Of a stretch of DNA of 64,000 nucleotides, positions 17,112 to 25,881 are shown in pieces. The notes under the pieces are model-generated. The model saw only the letters and a list, made by a program, of their open reading frames with translations, ran no database searches and was not told where the DNA came from. This DNA comes from Clostridium aquiflavi (GTDB lineage: Bacteria > Bacillota > Clostridia > Clostridiales > Clostridiaceae): positions 1 to 64,000 of the forward strand of contig NZ_JAVJAN010000008.1 in NCBI RefSeq assembly GCF_031344075.1, written 5' to 3'. The translations under genes and the position numbers were made by a program. Positions within the stretch are counted from its first letter, which is position 1; each line of letters begins with the position of its first letter.

Positions 17112-18053
17112 TTATATATTACTCTCTTTCCATATGAAAAATGCTATTTTAAATAGTATTGCTTCATTAAAGTTTCTAATATCATAAGACGTACATTTCT
17201 TAATCTTATCTAACCTATAAATCAAAGTATTTCTATGTACATATAAATTTTTAGCTGATTCACTCAAATTTAAATCGCAATTAAAAAATACTTCTATTGT
17301 ATTTATTGTATCATCATCTAATTTATTAAATCCATAATTAAATTTAGATAATATTTTTACTTTCTTTTCTTCACTTAAACTATCTACAATACTTTCAAAT
17401 AATAGACTTTTTTCATTAAATATTCTATTTGAAATATTGTATTTTTTAGCTAAGTTAATTTTATATATCCCATCTTTATATAATGAACTTATATTATTAT
17501 AATCTTCTACAGCATAGTAACTTATATAACATCTTTTATATAAATTATTGTGTATAGTTTCAGTTATGCTTGATATATGATCTTCAATATCTTCAAATGT
17601 CCCTAATAAAATAATATATTCATTATATTCTAATATAGACACTTCAGTATCTATATATATTGTCTTTAAAATCTCTATAGCTTCACTTATTTTTTCTTCT
17701 AAATTAATAGATATTAAATAGACCTCATTTAACTCAATCATAATATCATTTAATTTATCACTTGATACATATTCATTTTTTAATAAAGAAATTATTGTAT
17801 TTTCTCTAACATTGTGCTCATCTTTGCATCTATTTTCAATACAAAATTTAATAAGCTTTAGTGAGTCTTTAAAATTGCTATAAGTTCTTAATATAAATAT
17901 TTTATTATTTATATTAAATCTAGCTTCTATTATTTCTTTATCAGTGTAAAGAAAAGGATTAGTTTTAAAAACCATTTTATTATCAATACATAATTCAAAA
18001 GGTATTTCACATTTTTTATATAATTCATTTAAATATTCAACTAATCCGTACAT
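17112..18053 (-). CDS. PucR/CdaR-type transcriptional regulator
   Basis: This 313-residue protein has a C-terminal PucR-type helix-turn-helix (about 260-312), with the recognisable NLSESAKNLYVHRNTLIYRLDKI region. The first 250 residues are a poorly conserved sensory part. It lies 21 bases after the MalK-type ATPase gene, so the two are co-transcribed. In Clostridium-type genomes such regulators accompany sugar uptake ATPases; I infer a role in carbohydrate transport control. The ligand is unknown. Confidence 0.8.
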   Translation of the reverse strand: MYGLVEYLNELYKKCEIPFELCIDNKMVFKTNPFLYTDKEIIEARFNINNKIFILRTYSNFKDSLKLIKFCIENRCKDEHNVRENTIISLLKNEYVSSDKLNDIMIELNEVYLISINLEEKISEAIEILKTIYIDTEVSILEYNEYIILLGTFEDIEDHISSITETIHNNLYKRCYISYYAVEDYNNISSLYKDGIYKINLAKKYNISNRIFNEKSLLFESIVDSLSEEKKVKILSKFNYGFNKLDDDTINTIEVFFNCDLNLSESAKNLYVHRNTLIYRLDKIKKCTSYDIRNFNEAILFKIAFFIWKESNI

Positions 18054-18074
18054 CTCTTCACCTCAAAATAAAAT

Positions 18075-19184
18075 TTATATTACTCTTAATTCACTTTCTT
18101 TATCAAATACGTGTATTTTTTCACTTTCAACGTATAATTTTATTGAATCTCCAGTTTTTACATTAGTAGTTCCATTTACTCTTGCTGTCATATTATTGTT
18201 AGATGCTACAAAGTAAATATAACTTTCAGCTCCCATAAGCTCAACTACTTCTACTTTTCCATTTATAATTGATGATGGATTTTCTTTTACAACTTCCATA
18301 TTATCATCTAAATGTTCTGGTCTTATTCCAAATGTAACTTCTTTATTCACATAACCTTTGGTTTTTAATTCCTTAGCTTGTTGTTCTGGTAATAATATAT
18401 TATTTTCTTCGAAGCTACAATATAGATTGCCTTCTTTTTCTATTATTTTACCATCTATGAAGTTCATTTGAGGACTTCCTATAAATCCAGCTACGAAAAT
18501 ATTTACTGGGTTATTATATATGTTTTGTGGAGTATCTACTTGTTGTATTATACCGTCTTTCATTACAACTATTCTAGTTCCCATAGTCATTGCTTCAACT
18601 TGGTCATGAGTAACATATATGAAAGTTGTTTGTAATTTATTATAAAGTTTAGATATCTCAGTTCTCATTTGAACTCTTAATTTTGCATCAAGATTTGATA
18701 ATGGTTCATCCATTAAGAACACTTTAGGTTCTCTAACTATGGCTCTTCCTAATGCAACTCTTTGTCTTTGTCCTCCAGATAAAGCCTTTGGTTTTCTTGT
18801 TAATAAATGTTCTATGCCTAATACCTTTGCAGCCTCAGTTACCTTTTCATCAATTTCCTCTTTAGGTACTTTTCTAAGCTTTAATGCAAAAGCCATATTA
18901 TCATAAACACTCATATGAGGATATAATGCATAGTTTTGAAATACCATTGCTATATCTCTTTCTTTTGGCTCAACATCATTTACTAATTTTCCACCTATAT
19001 ATAATTCACCTTTAGATATTTCTTCTAAACCTGCTATCATTCTTAAAGTTGTTGATTTACCACAACCTGATGGTCCAACAAATACTATAAATTCTTTATC
19101 TTCTATTTCTAAATTAAAATCGTTTACTGCTGTTACATCACCTGAATATATTTTATAAATGTGTCTTAATGACAAATCTGCCAT
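18075..19184 (-). CDS. Sugar ABC transporter ATP-binding protein (MalK/MsmK/UgpC type)
   Basis: This 369-residue ATPase energises carbohydrate ABC importers. Walker A is GPSGCGKST, the Q-loop FQNYALYPHM, the signature LSGGQRQRVALGRA and Walker B VFLMDEPLSNLDAKLR. A C-terminal TOBE/OB regulatory domain (about 235-369) identifies the MalK/MsmK class. ATG 19184 is preceded by GGGAGGGG at proper distance; an upstream in-frame ATG lies within that ribosome binding site and is rejected. No permease or binding protein genes are adjacent, so it is probably a shared ATPase serving several sugar importers, as MsmK does. Confidence 0.92.
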   Translation of the reverse strand: MADLSLRHIYKIYSGDVTAVNDFNLEIEDKEFIVFVGPSGCGKSTTLRMIAGLEEISKGELYIGGKLVNDVEPKERDIAMVFQNYALYPHMSVYDNMAFALKLRKVPKEEIDEKVTEAAKVLGIEHLLTRKPKALSGGQRQRVALGRAIVREPKVFLMDEPLSNLDAKLRVQMRTEISKLYNKLQTTFIYVTHDQVEAMTMGTRIVVMKDGIIQQVDTPQNIYNNPVNIFVAGFIGSPQMNFIDGKIIEKEGNLYCSFEENNILLPEQQAKELKTKGYVNKEVTFGIRPEHLDDNMEVVKENPSSIINGKVEVVELMGAESYIYFVASNNNMTARVNGTTNVKTGDSIKLYVESEKIHVFDKESELRVI

Positions 19185-19296
19185 GTTAACCCCTCCCATT
19201 TAAGTCTAATTAATTGTTTATCATGGTTATATTGTACAATTGTAATCCTTTAAACTCTATATGAAAAACTCACAAAACTAGATTATTTTTTTTGTG

Positions 19297-19328
19297 AAAT
19301 GCTACTAAAGTTAAATTTAGTAGCATTT
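19297..19328. terminator. Hairpin between malK-type gene and envelope gene pair
   Basis: The 13-bp stem AAATGCTACTAAA/TTTAGTAGCATTT has a six-base loop. It lies eight bases after the stop of the gene at 19337. The U-run is better on the plus strand, so directionality is unclear; it probably ends the minus-strand operon. Confidence 0.55.
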
Positions 19329-19336
19329 TTACTTTC

Positions 19337-20374
19337 TTATATACTGTTCTTTATTAGTTTATTACCATTCTTCGATATAACTCCTTTAGAATATGTTTGG
19401 ATTAACTCACCTTTATACTTAATTGTTTTTTTACTTGTAAGTTCTGTTACGGATTTCTTTTCATTATCATTAATATAAACTTTCCCACTATAATCAACTA
19501 ATACATCTTCTTTATTTACTGGATTATCTAATTTGAATTCTTTCCAATCTTTATAATTATCAGATGAAATTGCATAATATATTTTTACAACCTTATTATC
19601 TACTTCTGAGGCAAAATATACATTATCGTTTATATCTGCTCCTAGTAACTTTGGATTTTTTGTATTAGGTATCAATAAATTATCTGGTTTATCTAATATT
19701 GTTACTTGAGTTCCCATCTCCATTATTGCATTAGCTCCTGTAGTCGGGATAACAATATTACCTATCTCTTTATTACTTCTCTTTTTCTCTAATTGATTCA
19801 TAGTGTTTGCATAATATAAATCACTTTTTTCATTACTCTTTTTAATTTTAATATATAAACTATGGGTTCCTATTGAAAAAGGAATATCTTCTACTTTATC
19901 CTCACTATTTTCAATTCTCACTCTTAATTTGTTAAAATCAAAGTCTGCAAGTTCAATTTGTTCCCCATTTTTAGCATTAAATGCTATTGGCTCAAAATAA
20001 TTTCTTCCTTTTTCTTTTATTTTTTGTATGGCAATTATACGATCTGAATTTGTAACCCATTTGTAAAATACAATATTACTATTAACATTATTTTTAACGT
20101 CTTTATATTTATTTTCATCACTATCTAATACTTTTAATCTTCCATCTTGAAGCCCTGCAATATATCTACCATTAGAAGATACTTTTAAATCATCTACATT
20201 TTCTTTTAATTCAACTTCTTTTTGTTCATTTTTACTAACTTCACTGTCATCAGATTTTTCTATTTTAATATCCATGTTTGATGATAAATATATATTTTCA
20301 ATATATAAAAATATTCCTTGTTGAATTATAAATGCTACAAATGTAAAAATTAATAATTTATTTAAAACTTTCAT
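19337..20374 (-). CDS. Membrane-anchored protein of unknown function, beta-propeller-like
   Basis: This 345-residue protein has one N-terminal membrane anchor (about residues 5-30, LLIFTFVAFIIQQGIFLYI) and a charged linker. The extracellular part has short beta-rich blocks such as NGRYIAGLQDGRLKVLDSD and NSDRIIAIQKI, spaced as in a beta-propeller (WD/YVTN-like). No catalytic motif is visible. It follows the phosphodiester glycosidase-like gene by 18 bases and is presumably in the same operon, so a joint envelope or polysaccharide role is plausible. The family is not recognised. Confidence 0.7.
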   Translation of the reverse strand: MKVLNKLLIFTFVAFIIQQGIFLYIENIYLSSNMDIKIEKSDDSEVSKNEQKEVELKENVDDLKVSSNGRYIAGLQDGRLKVLDSDENKYKDVKNNVNSNIVFYKWVTNSDRIIAIQKIKEKGRNYFEPIAFNAKNGEQIELADFDFNKLRVRIENSEDKVEDIPFSIGTHSLYIKIKKSNEKSDLYYANTMNQLEKKRSNKEIGNIVIPTTGANAIMEMGTQVTILDKPDNLLIPNTKNPKLLGADINDNVYFASEVDNKVVKIYYAISSDNYKDWKEFKLDNPVNKEDVLVDYSGKVYINDNEKKSVTELTSKKTIKYKGELIQTYSKGVISKNGNKLIKNSI

Positions 20375-20392
20375 AATATTTCATCTCCTAAC

Positions 20393-21439
20393 TTACTGTT
20401 CAACATAAAATGCTGTAGCAACAGTTCTTTCTCCATCCCACGAATTAGGAGAATTTATTACATCACCTTTATAATACATAGTCGTTGAATATCCACCATC
20501 AAGCATACCTGCATTTATAGCTCCACGATTTTTCATTATTTCTTGAACTTCATATATTGTAGCTCCTGGTTTAGATAATTTTCTACCATCTAAAGCTAAA
20601 AATAGTACTGTTCCATCTTCTTTTTGTCCAACTGCAGTTCTAGGATTAATTCCATCTACATAGTCTTCTTTTTTATGCTGTCTAACTCCATTTATTATTA
20701 CGTTAGGTTCCCTAAAGCACATTGCTTCCTGCACATCAAGTTTTTTTAATTCTGCTAGGGTATGATTTCCTACAATTAATTGACCCTTTTTAGTAAATGC
20801 AATTACATTCGCAATAAAATGCTCATCACATTTTGTAGTAGGATATATAACATTTCCATTAGAAATCACAAACCCCTCTGGTTTTCCCCCTGTGCCAGCA
20901 CGTATTACTCCATCTGAAGATGTATCTGAGAATGCTCCACCATTTATAGCTGCTATTGCATTATGTTCTTCTGCCATTTCGCTTGTCTTCTGACCTAATT
21001 TTCCAAGATATTTAGTCATAGCTACTTTAACTTTATGTGGATTTTCTATTTCTAACATATAACCATCATATCTTTCTGTATGTATATCATATTTAGTTAC
21101 ATTATTTCCAGAATCATATTTAACATCTATTTTGTTTAAATCTATAGATGTATTAGTTGGAACACTTTCTTCTTCAATTTCACTTTTTCCAAATATTTTA
21201 TCTAATGTTTTTTGTGGTATAAAATCATTTACTAAATAGGCATGGCGAGTAGCTAACACTGTTGAAATTAAAGTTTTCCTTGTCTTGTCATATGGGCCGT
21301 AAATTAATACTAAAGGTGTTGTTATTACTAAAAAAGTAATAACATATATTAATCCCACAAATACCGAAAATGATTTTTTCTTTTTCTTCTCACGCCTCGC
21401 TTTTTTTCTTGTTGGTTTTTTTTTAACTTTTTTATTCAT
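20393..21439 (-). CDS. Phosphodiester glycosidase family (NAGPA/DUF2233) membrane protein
   Basis: This 348-residue protein starts with a very basic cytoplasmic tail (residues 1-24, rich in K and R), followed by one membrane helix (about 25-45) and an extracellular NAGPA domain. The domain is recognised by AAINGGAFSD, NPRTAVGQ, LALDGR and the C-terminal LDGGYSTTMYYKG. Family members relate to the enzyme that uncovers mannose-6-phosphate and, in bacteria, to exopolysaccharide or wall glycan processing. The actual substrate is unknown. It is first of a two-gene operon with the gene at 19337. Confidence 0.85.
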   Translation of the reverse strand: MNKKVKKKPTRKKARREKKKKKSFSVFVGLIYVITFLVITTPLVLIYGPYDKTRKTLISTVLATRHAYLVNDFIPQKTLDKIFGKSEIEEESVPTNTSIDLNKIDVKYDSGNNVTKYDIHTERYDGYMLEIENPHKVKVAMTKYLGKLGQKTSEMAEEHNAIAAINGGAFSDTSSDGVIRAGTGGKPEGFVISNGNVIYPTTKCDEHFIANVIAFTKKGQLIVGNHTLAELKKLDVQEAMCFREPNVIINGVRQHKKEDYVDGINPRTAVGQKEDGTVLFLALDGRKLSKPGATIYEVQEIMKNRGAINAGMLDGGYSTTMYYKGDVINSPNSWDGERTVATAFYVEQ

Positions 21440-21601
21440 AATTTCTCCTTACCTTGAAAAGCGTTAATGCTCTACATAAGATTTTATCATATATCTCTTT
21501 GTATAAATATTACAAAAAAGTTAAATTGTCAACATATTTTGGAAAAGTATTATATTCTTTCTTAAACTTCCCTATTAAAATTGCTTATAGAACTTAAGAT
21601 A

Positions 21602-21653
21602 ACAAAAGAGTTGATCTAAATTGTTTTTTAATCATTTAGATCAACTCTTTTGT
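21602..21653. terminator. Strong bidirectional terminator
   Basis: A perfect 19-bp stem, ACAAAAGAGTTGATCTAAA with its complement (21602-21620 and 21635-21653), surrounds a 14-base loop, with A/T runs on both sides. It lies after the stop of the Cys-rich gene at 21689 and isolates it from the envelope operon. Confidence 0.8.
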
Positions 21654-21688
21654 TTATATTAAAATATATTTACATTTATTTTAAAAAA

Positions 21689-22225
21689 CTACTTACTACA
21701 ACATTTACAGCATTCACATGGAGAATAAGTGAATATTACTTCAAATTTATAATAATTGCATCCATCATATGCTAAGAATGGTAAAACATCTATAGCGCCA
21801 GGGTGTAATTGTTTTTTAGGAATAATAACTATTCCTGAATCAAATACAAAATACGTTCCAAGACATCCATATATTTTTTTACATCTTTCATCATAATTAT
21901 GGCCTAAATATTTAACACTAATTGGTCCACAACATTTTGATGAACTAGCTAAAAAGTATTGAGCCTTTCCTGGACATACATAAATCATCTTATTTTCAGA
22001 ATTAACATGCATTTCGAAATTGCAATTTGCTGAAAGATCAACATGTTTTCCAAAATGCCATCTTTTTCTCTCTTCTTCATTAGCTATATCTATTTCTTTA
22101 TTTATTTCCTCAGTTGTCTCCATATCTATATTTAAATTTTTATCTTCTTCTTTATCATTTACATTTAACTTCTCAATTATTTCATCATTTGCGGCTATTT
22201 CTTCCTTATAATATAATTTACTCAT
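21689..22225 (-). CDS. Cys-rich protein of unknown function
   Basis: This 178-residue protein has an acidic, low-complexity N-terminal third (about residues 1-55, rich in E, D, N and I) and a C-terminal domain with twelve cysteines ending in CECCKCCSK. No signal peptide, membrane helix or known motif is seen. The ATG follows AGGAGG. It is a single-gene unit, bounded by a strong terminator downstream and by nearly 300 bases upstream. A spore coat or exosporium role is a guess from the Cys-rich composition only. It lies just beyond the lysin gene of the tail cluster, but nothing ties it to that cluster. Confidence 0.75.
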   Translation of the reverse strand: MSKLYYKEEIAANDEIIEKLNVNDKEEDKNLNIDMETTEEINKEIDIANEEERKRWHFGKHVDLSANCNFEMHVNSENKMIYVCPGKAQYFLASSSKCCGPISVKYLGHNYDERCKKIYGCLGTYFVFDSGIVIIPKKQLHPGAIDVLPFLAYDGCNYYKFEVIFTYSPCECCKCCSK

Positions 22226-22522
22226 ATTACATCCTCCTTGTGTAATCTAGTTTTAACATTTAATAGATAGATACTTATTCTTTTAGCAAACATTACATTT
22301 CTTATTATAGGAATATCACCAAACAAATCTCAAAAGCAAAAGTAACTCTGATTACTATAACTCATGAAATTATAAACTTTATAACTTCATACAATATTAT
22401 ATGCATGATTTTATTACATTGTTATTAATAATAACTATTATAATATCAATCTAATTTTTGTTTGAGAAATAGTATCTAAAAATTGGAGGATTATTTTTGC
22501 ATTATCATCCTTTATTAAAAAT

Positions 22523-23317
22523 CTATTTTATACAGTAGAACCAATTACCTAATTTAATTTTTAATTCTTGGCACTTACTCATAGGTAAAACCTGAGTTTC
22601 TAACCAAATGCCTTTACTATCGCTTCTAACATAGCATCTAATATCATTGAAATAACTTAAAACATATTCTAGATCAACACCCTTAAATTCGTTATTTCCC
22701 CTATACCCATCTGGCAAGTAATCAGTTATTACATATCCTATTTTCTTATGTTTTACTAATATAGCATCTGTAAAATTATTTATATCTACATTAGTATCAA
22801 TTCCTTTTATCTTACCGTTTTCAGTGAATTGATGTCCTGCATAATTTTCTCCCCATATAGTTGTTTTCATAGGATTTTCAACGCCATAATGAGCTATCCA
22901 ACATTTATATTTAGCTACTCTAGAATCTAAGTTTTCATTTGCAAAATAAGGCGAAGTGTATATGCAAAGTTGTAATTCACATAAACTTTCAAACTTTTTT
23001 ATAAATTTTAGAGCATAATCCATTACATTAAAATTGCTTATTTCTATATCTAAACAAGGTTTTAAATCATTCTCCTTGTCTTTTATATTATTATAAAAAT
23101 TTTCTGCCTGAGTTTCTGGCTCAGAAGAACCAACTAAAAAATGATAAAAGCCAGTCTTAATACCGGCTTTTTTAGCTTCATTATAATTTTTATTTAAGTA
23201 AGGGTCTTCATAGGTTGTCCCCTCAGTTGCTTTTATATAAGCAACTTCTATATTGTCTTCTTTTACTTTATTAAAATCTATATCTCCATTATGATTACTT
23301 ACATCTATACCTCGCAT
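22523..23317 (-). CDS. GH25 endolysin (lysozyme/muramidase)
   Basis: This 264-residue peptidoglycan hydrolase of family GH25 cuts the MurNAc-GlcNAc bond. The catalytic domain (about residues 1-195) starts GIDVSNHNGDIDF, has FYHFL and the acidic pair in KPCLDIEIS, and TWGENYAGHQFT. A C-terminal 65-residue part is probably the wall-binding module. No signal peptide is present, consistent with release through the holin encoded upstream. It is the last gene of the tail cluster. Its role is host lysis to release particles. Confidence 0.93.
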   Translation of the reverse strand: MRGIDVSNHNGDIDFNKVKEDNIEVAYIKATEGTTYEDPYLNKNYNEAKKAGIKTGFYHFLVGSSEPETQAENFYNNIKDKENDLKPCLDIEISNFNVMDYALKFIKKFESLCELQLCIYTSPYFANENLDSRVAKYKCWIAHYGVENPMKTTIWGENYAGHQFTENGKIKGIDTNVDINNFTDAILVKHKKIGYVITDYLPDGYRGNNEFKGVDLEYVLSYFNDIRCYVRSDSKGIWLETQVLPMSKCQELKIKLGNWFYCIK

Positions 23318-23361
23318 ACAACCTCACCTTTCATAATTAATAAATAATTTTTAGTTTCATC

Positions 23362-23452
23362 GATACTCTATTTGAAAAATATATTAATATATATTTATAA
23401 GTAAAATATCATTACATATATCAACTTATTTATAAAATCTACTCTATTTTTA
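23362..23452. repeat. Probable degenerate MITE-like repeat, copy 6
   Basis: About 90 bases between the holin and lysin genes have imperfect inverted ends (about 20 of 30 positions) and the subterminal ATAAGTAAA and CATATATCAAC blocks of the other copies. The right end CTACTCTATTTTTATTTC is almost identical to the end of copy 2. It abuts the holin stop codon. Confidence 0.4.
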
Positions 23453-23455
23453 TTT

Positions 23456-23656
23456 CTAGCTCTCAATCTTATTTTTAATTTCTTTCACATCTTCTTTTAT
23501 GTCTTCAACAACATTAAACTTTTCTGCTAATGCATCAAGTAAAGTTTGATACTTATTTTCTCTTTCACCAGTTGTCTTAAGAACATATAATAATAAAAAA
23601 ACAAATAACGCATATCCTAAGCCCTGACTTAAAGCCATTTTCATTATTTCATCCAT
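23456..23656 (-). CDS. BhlA/UviB-family holin-like protein
   Basis: This 66-residue protein has one N-terminal membrane helix (about residues 10-28, LGYALFVFLLLYVL), the KTTGERENKYQTLL segment typical of BhlA/UviB, and a charged coiled-coil tail. Members permeabilise the membrane for endolysin exit; UviB is the form linked to bacteriocin release in C. perfringens. It lies immediately upstream of the lysin gene. Confidence 0.88.
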   Translation of the reverse strand: MDEIMKMALSQGLGYALFVFLLLYVLKTTGERENKYQTLLDALAEKFNVVEDIKEDVKEIKNKIES

Positions 23657-23693
23657 AAAGTTGCTCCTTTTAATATAATTTTGGATATAAGAA

Positions 23694-23721
23694 AAGACAC
23701 CTACATTTAAGTGAGTGCCTT
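23694..23721 (-). terminator. Terminator after the Vps62-domain gene
   Basis: Minus-strand hairpin with an 11-bp stem containing GU pairs (arms 23694-23704 and 23711-23721), a six-base loop and then TTTTC. It lies about 20 bases after the stop of the gene at 23742, ahead of the holin gene. Confidence 0.6.
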
Positions 23722-23741
23722 AATAAATTTTAACTATAATT

Positions 23742-25085
23742 TTATTCCACTACAAGAACTGGTATTTTTATTATAACTGTTCCTGATGGAGGAATATCTC
23801 CAACATTAACTATAATACTTTTAGATGTTGAACTTGAATCAATTAGCCCTTGAGTTGTTGTTACTCCATTAGGTATAAATTGAATATGATTAGGAGCACT
23901 ATCATTAATAACTACTGATTTAGCAGTTTTATCACTTGTGTTAGTAACTTCTATTGTATATGTAAAATTATCTCCCACATATACAGAATCTACATCTGCT
24001 GTTTTTACAACTTTTAATTGTGCCTCCGTAACTCCCCTAAATATTATAGATACTTGACCACTAGCATTATTAGTATTATCGCCTTTGGCATAAGCAGTGT
24101 TAATTATATACTCTTGTTCCGGATCTATTGGTTCAGGTTCTTTATCTTCTTTTGTAACTGTAACCATACAATTAGCTTTTATATCTGTTCCTTTAATTTG
24201 TGATGTTATCGTTGCTTGTCCTTCTTTTATAGCTTTAACATTTCCATTAGAATCTACTGTTGCAACTGTTTCATCTGAGCTTGACCAATCTATATCTACA
24301 GCTGAAGGTGTAGTTGTCGCTGTTAATTGTTTTGAATCATTTACTGTTAAATTCATTATTGAATGATCTAATGATATTGATTCATTAGTATTTACTATTA
24401 AATCTTTTTTAAAAACATTTAAAACAGGATTATCAGTTGTACTATTTTTATCAAGTGAAGTTATTCCAACAAAAGTATTAGCAGATACACCAGTAAATTC
24501 TCCATTAGTATTTTTTATAGGATCTATAGACCATGAACCAAAGTTTGTAGCTGATCCTGTATTAGTATCATCCCAAATAAATTTTCCAGCACAACCCTTT
24601 TCCGTATATTCTTCTTTTATACAAACTACGTCTTTTTCTAATGGCTTAGATCCATTAGTTACAATCATTCCCATAGCAACATATCCTTCTGGAGCTATAG
24701 GTTCCCAAAAATATCCATTCATATTTGCACCAGAACCTTTATCATTCCATATTAGTTTATAATCTATTGGATAAGCTGTTATACCATCAGTAAATTTAAC
24801 TGTAAGTACTTTTAACACATCACTATTTGGATCATTATAATTTTCTTGACCATAGTATCCAACAGGTACATATCCCGTATCAGTTGTTAGTCTATAGAAA
24901 GCTCCATCATACTTTGCACCACTACCACGATCATTCCAAGCTAAACTAAATTTTGTTGCTTCTTTTAATTCAAGTTTTGGAAGAGTTTCAGCATTAGCAA
25001 TAGTTTTATTTTGAAATGCTCCAACTCCCATAATGGTTAATGTCATTACAAACATGATAAGTATTCTTTTATAACAATTTTTCAT
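23742..25085 (-). CDS. Secreted Vps62-like / Big2 / DUF11 protein
   Basis: This 447-residue secreted protein is unusual for a phage tail cluster. A signal peptide (residues 1-32) ends at ANA/E. Residues about 40-215 hold three copies of a W-x-D-x-G-S-G-A motif followed by G-x-F/W and GYVxxG, the pattern of Vps62-like beta-prism repeats. A bacterial Ig-like Big2 domain (about 238-312) has ATTTPSAVDIDWSSSDETVA. The C-terminal 100 residues form a DUF11-type domain (YVGDNFTYTIEVTN). No sortase signal is present. The gene lies between XkdX and the holin and has a terminator on each side, so it is probably its own transcription unit. I infer an exported accessory (moron) protein; the target is unknown. 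Confidence 0.78.
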   Translation of the reverse strand: MKNCYKRILIMFVMTLTIMGVGAFQNKTIANAETLPKLELKEATKFSLAWNDRGSGAKYDGAFYRLTTDTGYVPVGYYGQENYNDPNSDVLKVLTVKFTDGITAYPIDYKLIWNDKGSGANMNGYFWEPIAPEGYVAMGMIVTNGSKPLEKDVVCIKEEYTEKGCAGKFIWDDTNTGSATNFGSWSIDPIKNTNGEFTGVSANTFVGITSLDKNSTTDNPVLNVFKKDLIVNTNESISLDHSIMNLTVNDSKQLTATTTPSAVDIDWSSSDETVATVDSNGNVKAIKEGQATITSQIKGTDIKANCMVTVTKEDKEPEPIDPEQEYIINTAYAKGDNTNNASGQVSIIFRGVTEAQLKVVKTADVDSVYVGDNFTYTIEVTNTSDKTAKSVVINDSAPNHIQFIPNGVTTTQGLIDSSSTSKSIIVNVGDIPPSGTVIIKIPVLVVE

Positions 25086-25115
25086 TATATATTATTTCTC
25101 CCTTATTTCCATTAT

Positions 25116-25127
25116 TGAACGCGTTCA
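25116..25127. promoter_or_regulatory. 12-bp palindrome upstream of the Vps62-domain gene
   Basis: TGAACGCGTTCA is a perfect palindrome, GC-rich for this window, 31 bases before the start codon. It could be an operator (LacI/CcpA-like core), but it does not fit the standard 14-base cre consensus. It is weak evidence on its own. Confidence 0.35.
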
Positions 25128-25258
25128 TAAAATATTTTAACTTTATATATGGTAAAAACCAACAATAATCGTAATACAAATTCCTTTATATCTAAGAAAT
25201 TTAGTAATTTTTTACTTTTTATCATATAATTGATTTTAATCTGTTATTTTTAGACAAT

Positions 25259-25280
25259 AAAAAAAAGACTATCTCTAGTC
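25259..25280 (-). terminator. Terminator at the end of the tail structural operon
   Basis: On the minus strand, GACTA-GAGA-TAGTC forms a tight 5-bp stem with tetraloop, followed by eight Ts. It lies about 60 bases after the XkdX stop and before the Vps62-domain gene. Confidence 0.7.
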
Positions 25281-25338
25281 CTGATATATTGCTTTATTTA
25301 ATTTTGTTTTTACATCATATTTTGCTATTGTGAACTAA

Positions 25339-25470
25339 CTAAGCTACATAATCTACTCCAGTAATATCCTTATATTGTTCTATTGTAATCCAATTAACTT
25401 TAACAAATACTTTTACCTTTTCATTATCATATAGTTTTAAATTATAATATTCTTTTATATAACTAAACAT
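25339..25470 (-). CDS. XkdX-family phage tail protein
   Basis: This 43-residue protein is easily missed. It carries the XkdX family pattern: IKEYYNLKLYDNE, then VKVFVKVNWITIEQYKDITG near the C-terminus. XkdX homologues follow tail fibre genes in PBSX-type elements; their role is unknown. The ATG overlaps the previous gene's stop by eight bases, with AGGAGGTG upstream, so the two are translationally linked. Confidence 0.8.
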   Translation of the reverse strand: MFSYIKEYYNLKLYDNEKVKVFVKVNWITIEQYKDITGVDYVA

Positions 25471-25870
25471 TTGTTACACCTCCTAGCTGTGCCATTTTTA
25501 ATAACAAATCTGCATTAAGTTTCTTTTGATTATCTAATTCTAATTGTATGTTGGCATTATCCATAAGTAACTTAGAATTTAATAATTCCTGTGGTGTTGG
25601 TTGAACTGGTACAGGTGGAAATAACTTTTCCTTTTCTTCCTCGGTTAATTCTATAACTTTGTTATCAACATATTTATAATTATATCTACCTTTACTATTT
25701 ATTAAACCCTTTTCAAGATAATTACCTTGTGCATGAGAATATTTATCTCCATCCCCTTCGTCTATTTGTATATAATCTTTTATATCATCCAAAAATATAG
25801 ATGAATTAATATTTATAATACAATTATTTTCATCTATTTTTATATAAACCTTTATTTTATTTTCTTGCAT
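25463..25870 (-). CDS. Small tail-fibre-associated protein (XkdW-like position)
   Basis: This 135-residue protein has an N-terminal beta-rich part (IKVYIKIDENNCIININSSI), a short proline stretch near 90-100 (FPPVPVQPTPQE) and a C-terminal helix/coiled coil. The start ATG 25870 follows GGAGGTG; an upstream in-frame ATG overlaps the fibre gene and has no ribosome site. Similar proteins occur between the fibre gene and xkdX in related elements, possibly as fibre chaperone or tip component. Function is not established. Confidence 0.7.
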   Translation of the reverse strand: MQENKIKVYIKIDENNCIININSSIFLDDIKDYIQIDEGDGDKYSHAQGNYLEKGLINSKGRYNYKYVDNKVIELTEEEKEKLFPPVPVQPTPQELLNSKLLMDNANIQLELDNQKKLNADLLLKMAQLGGVTNV

Positions 25871-25881
25871 TTTTACACCTC

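Noticed and set aside
25116..25127. CcpA cre site
   Set aside because: The palindrome TGAACGCGTTCA is 12 bases and does not fit the 14-base cre pattern; kept only as an unassigned palindrome.
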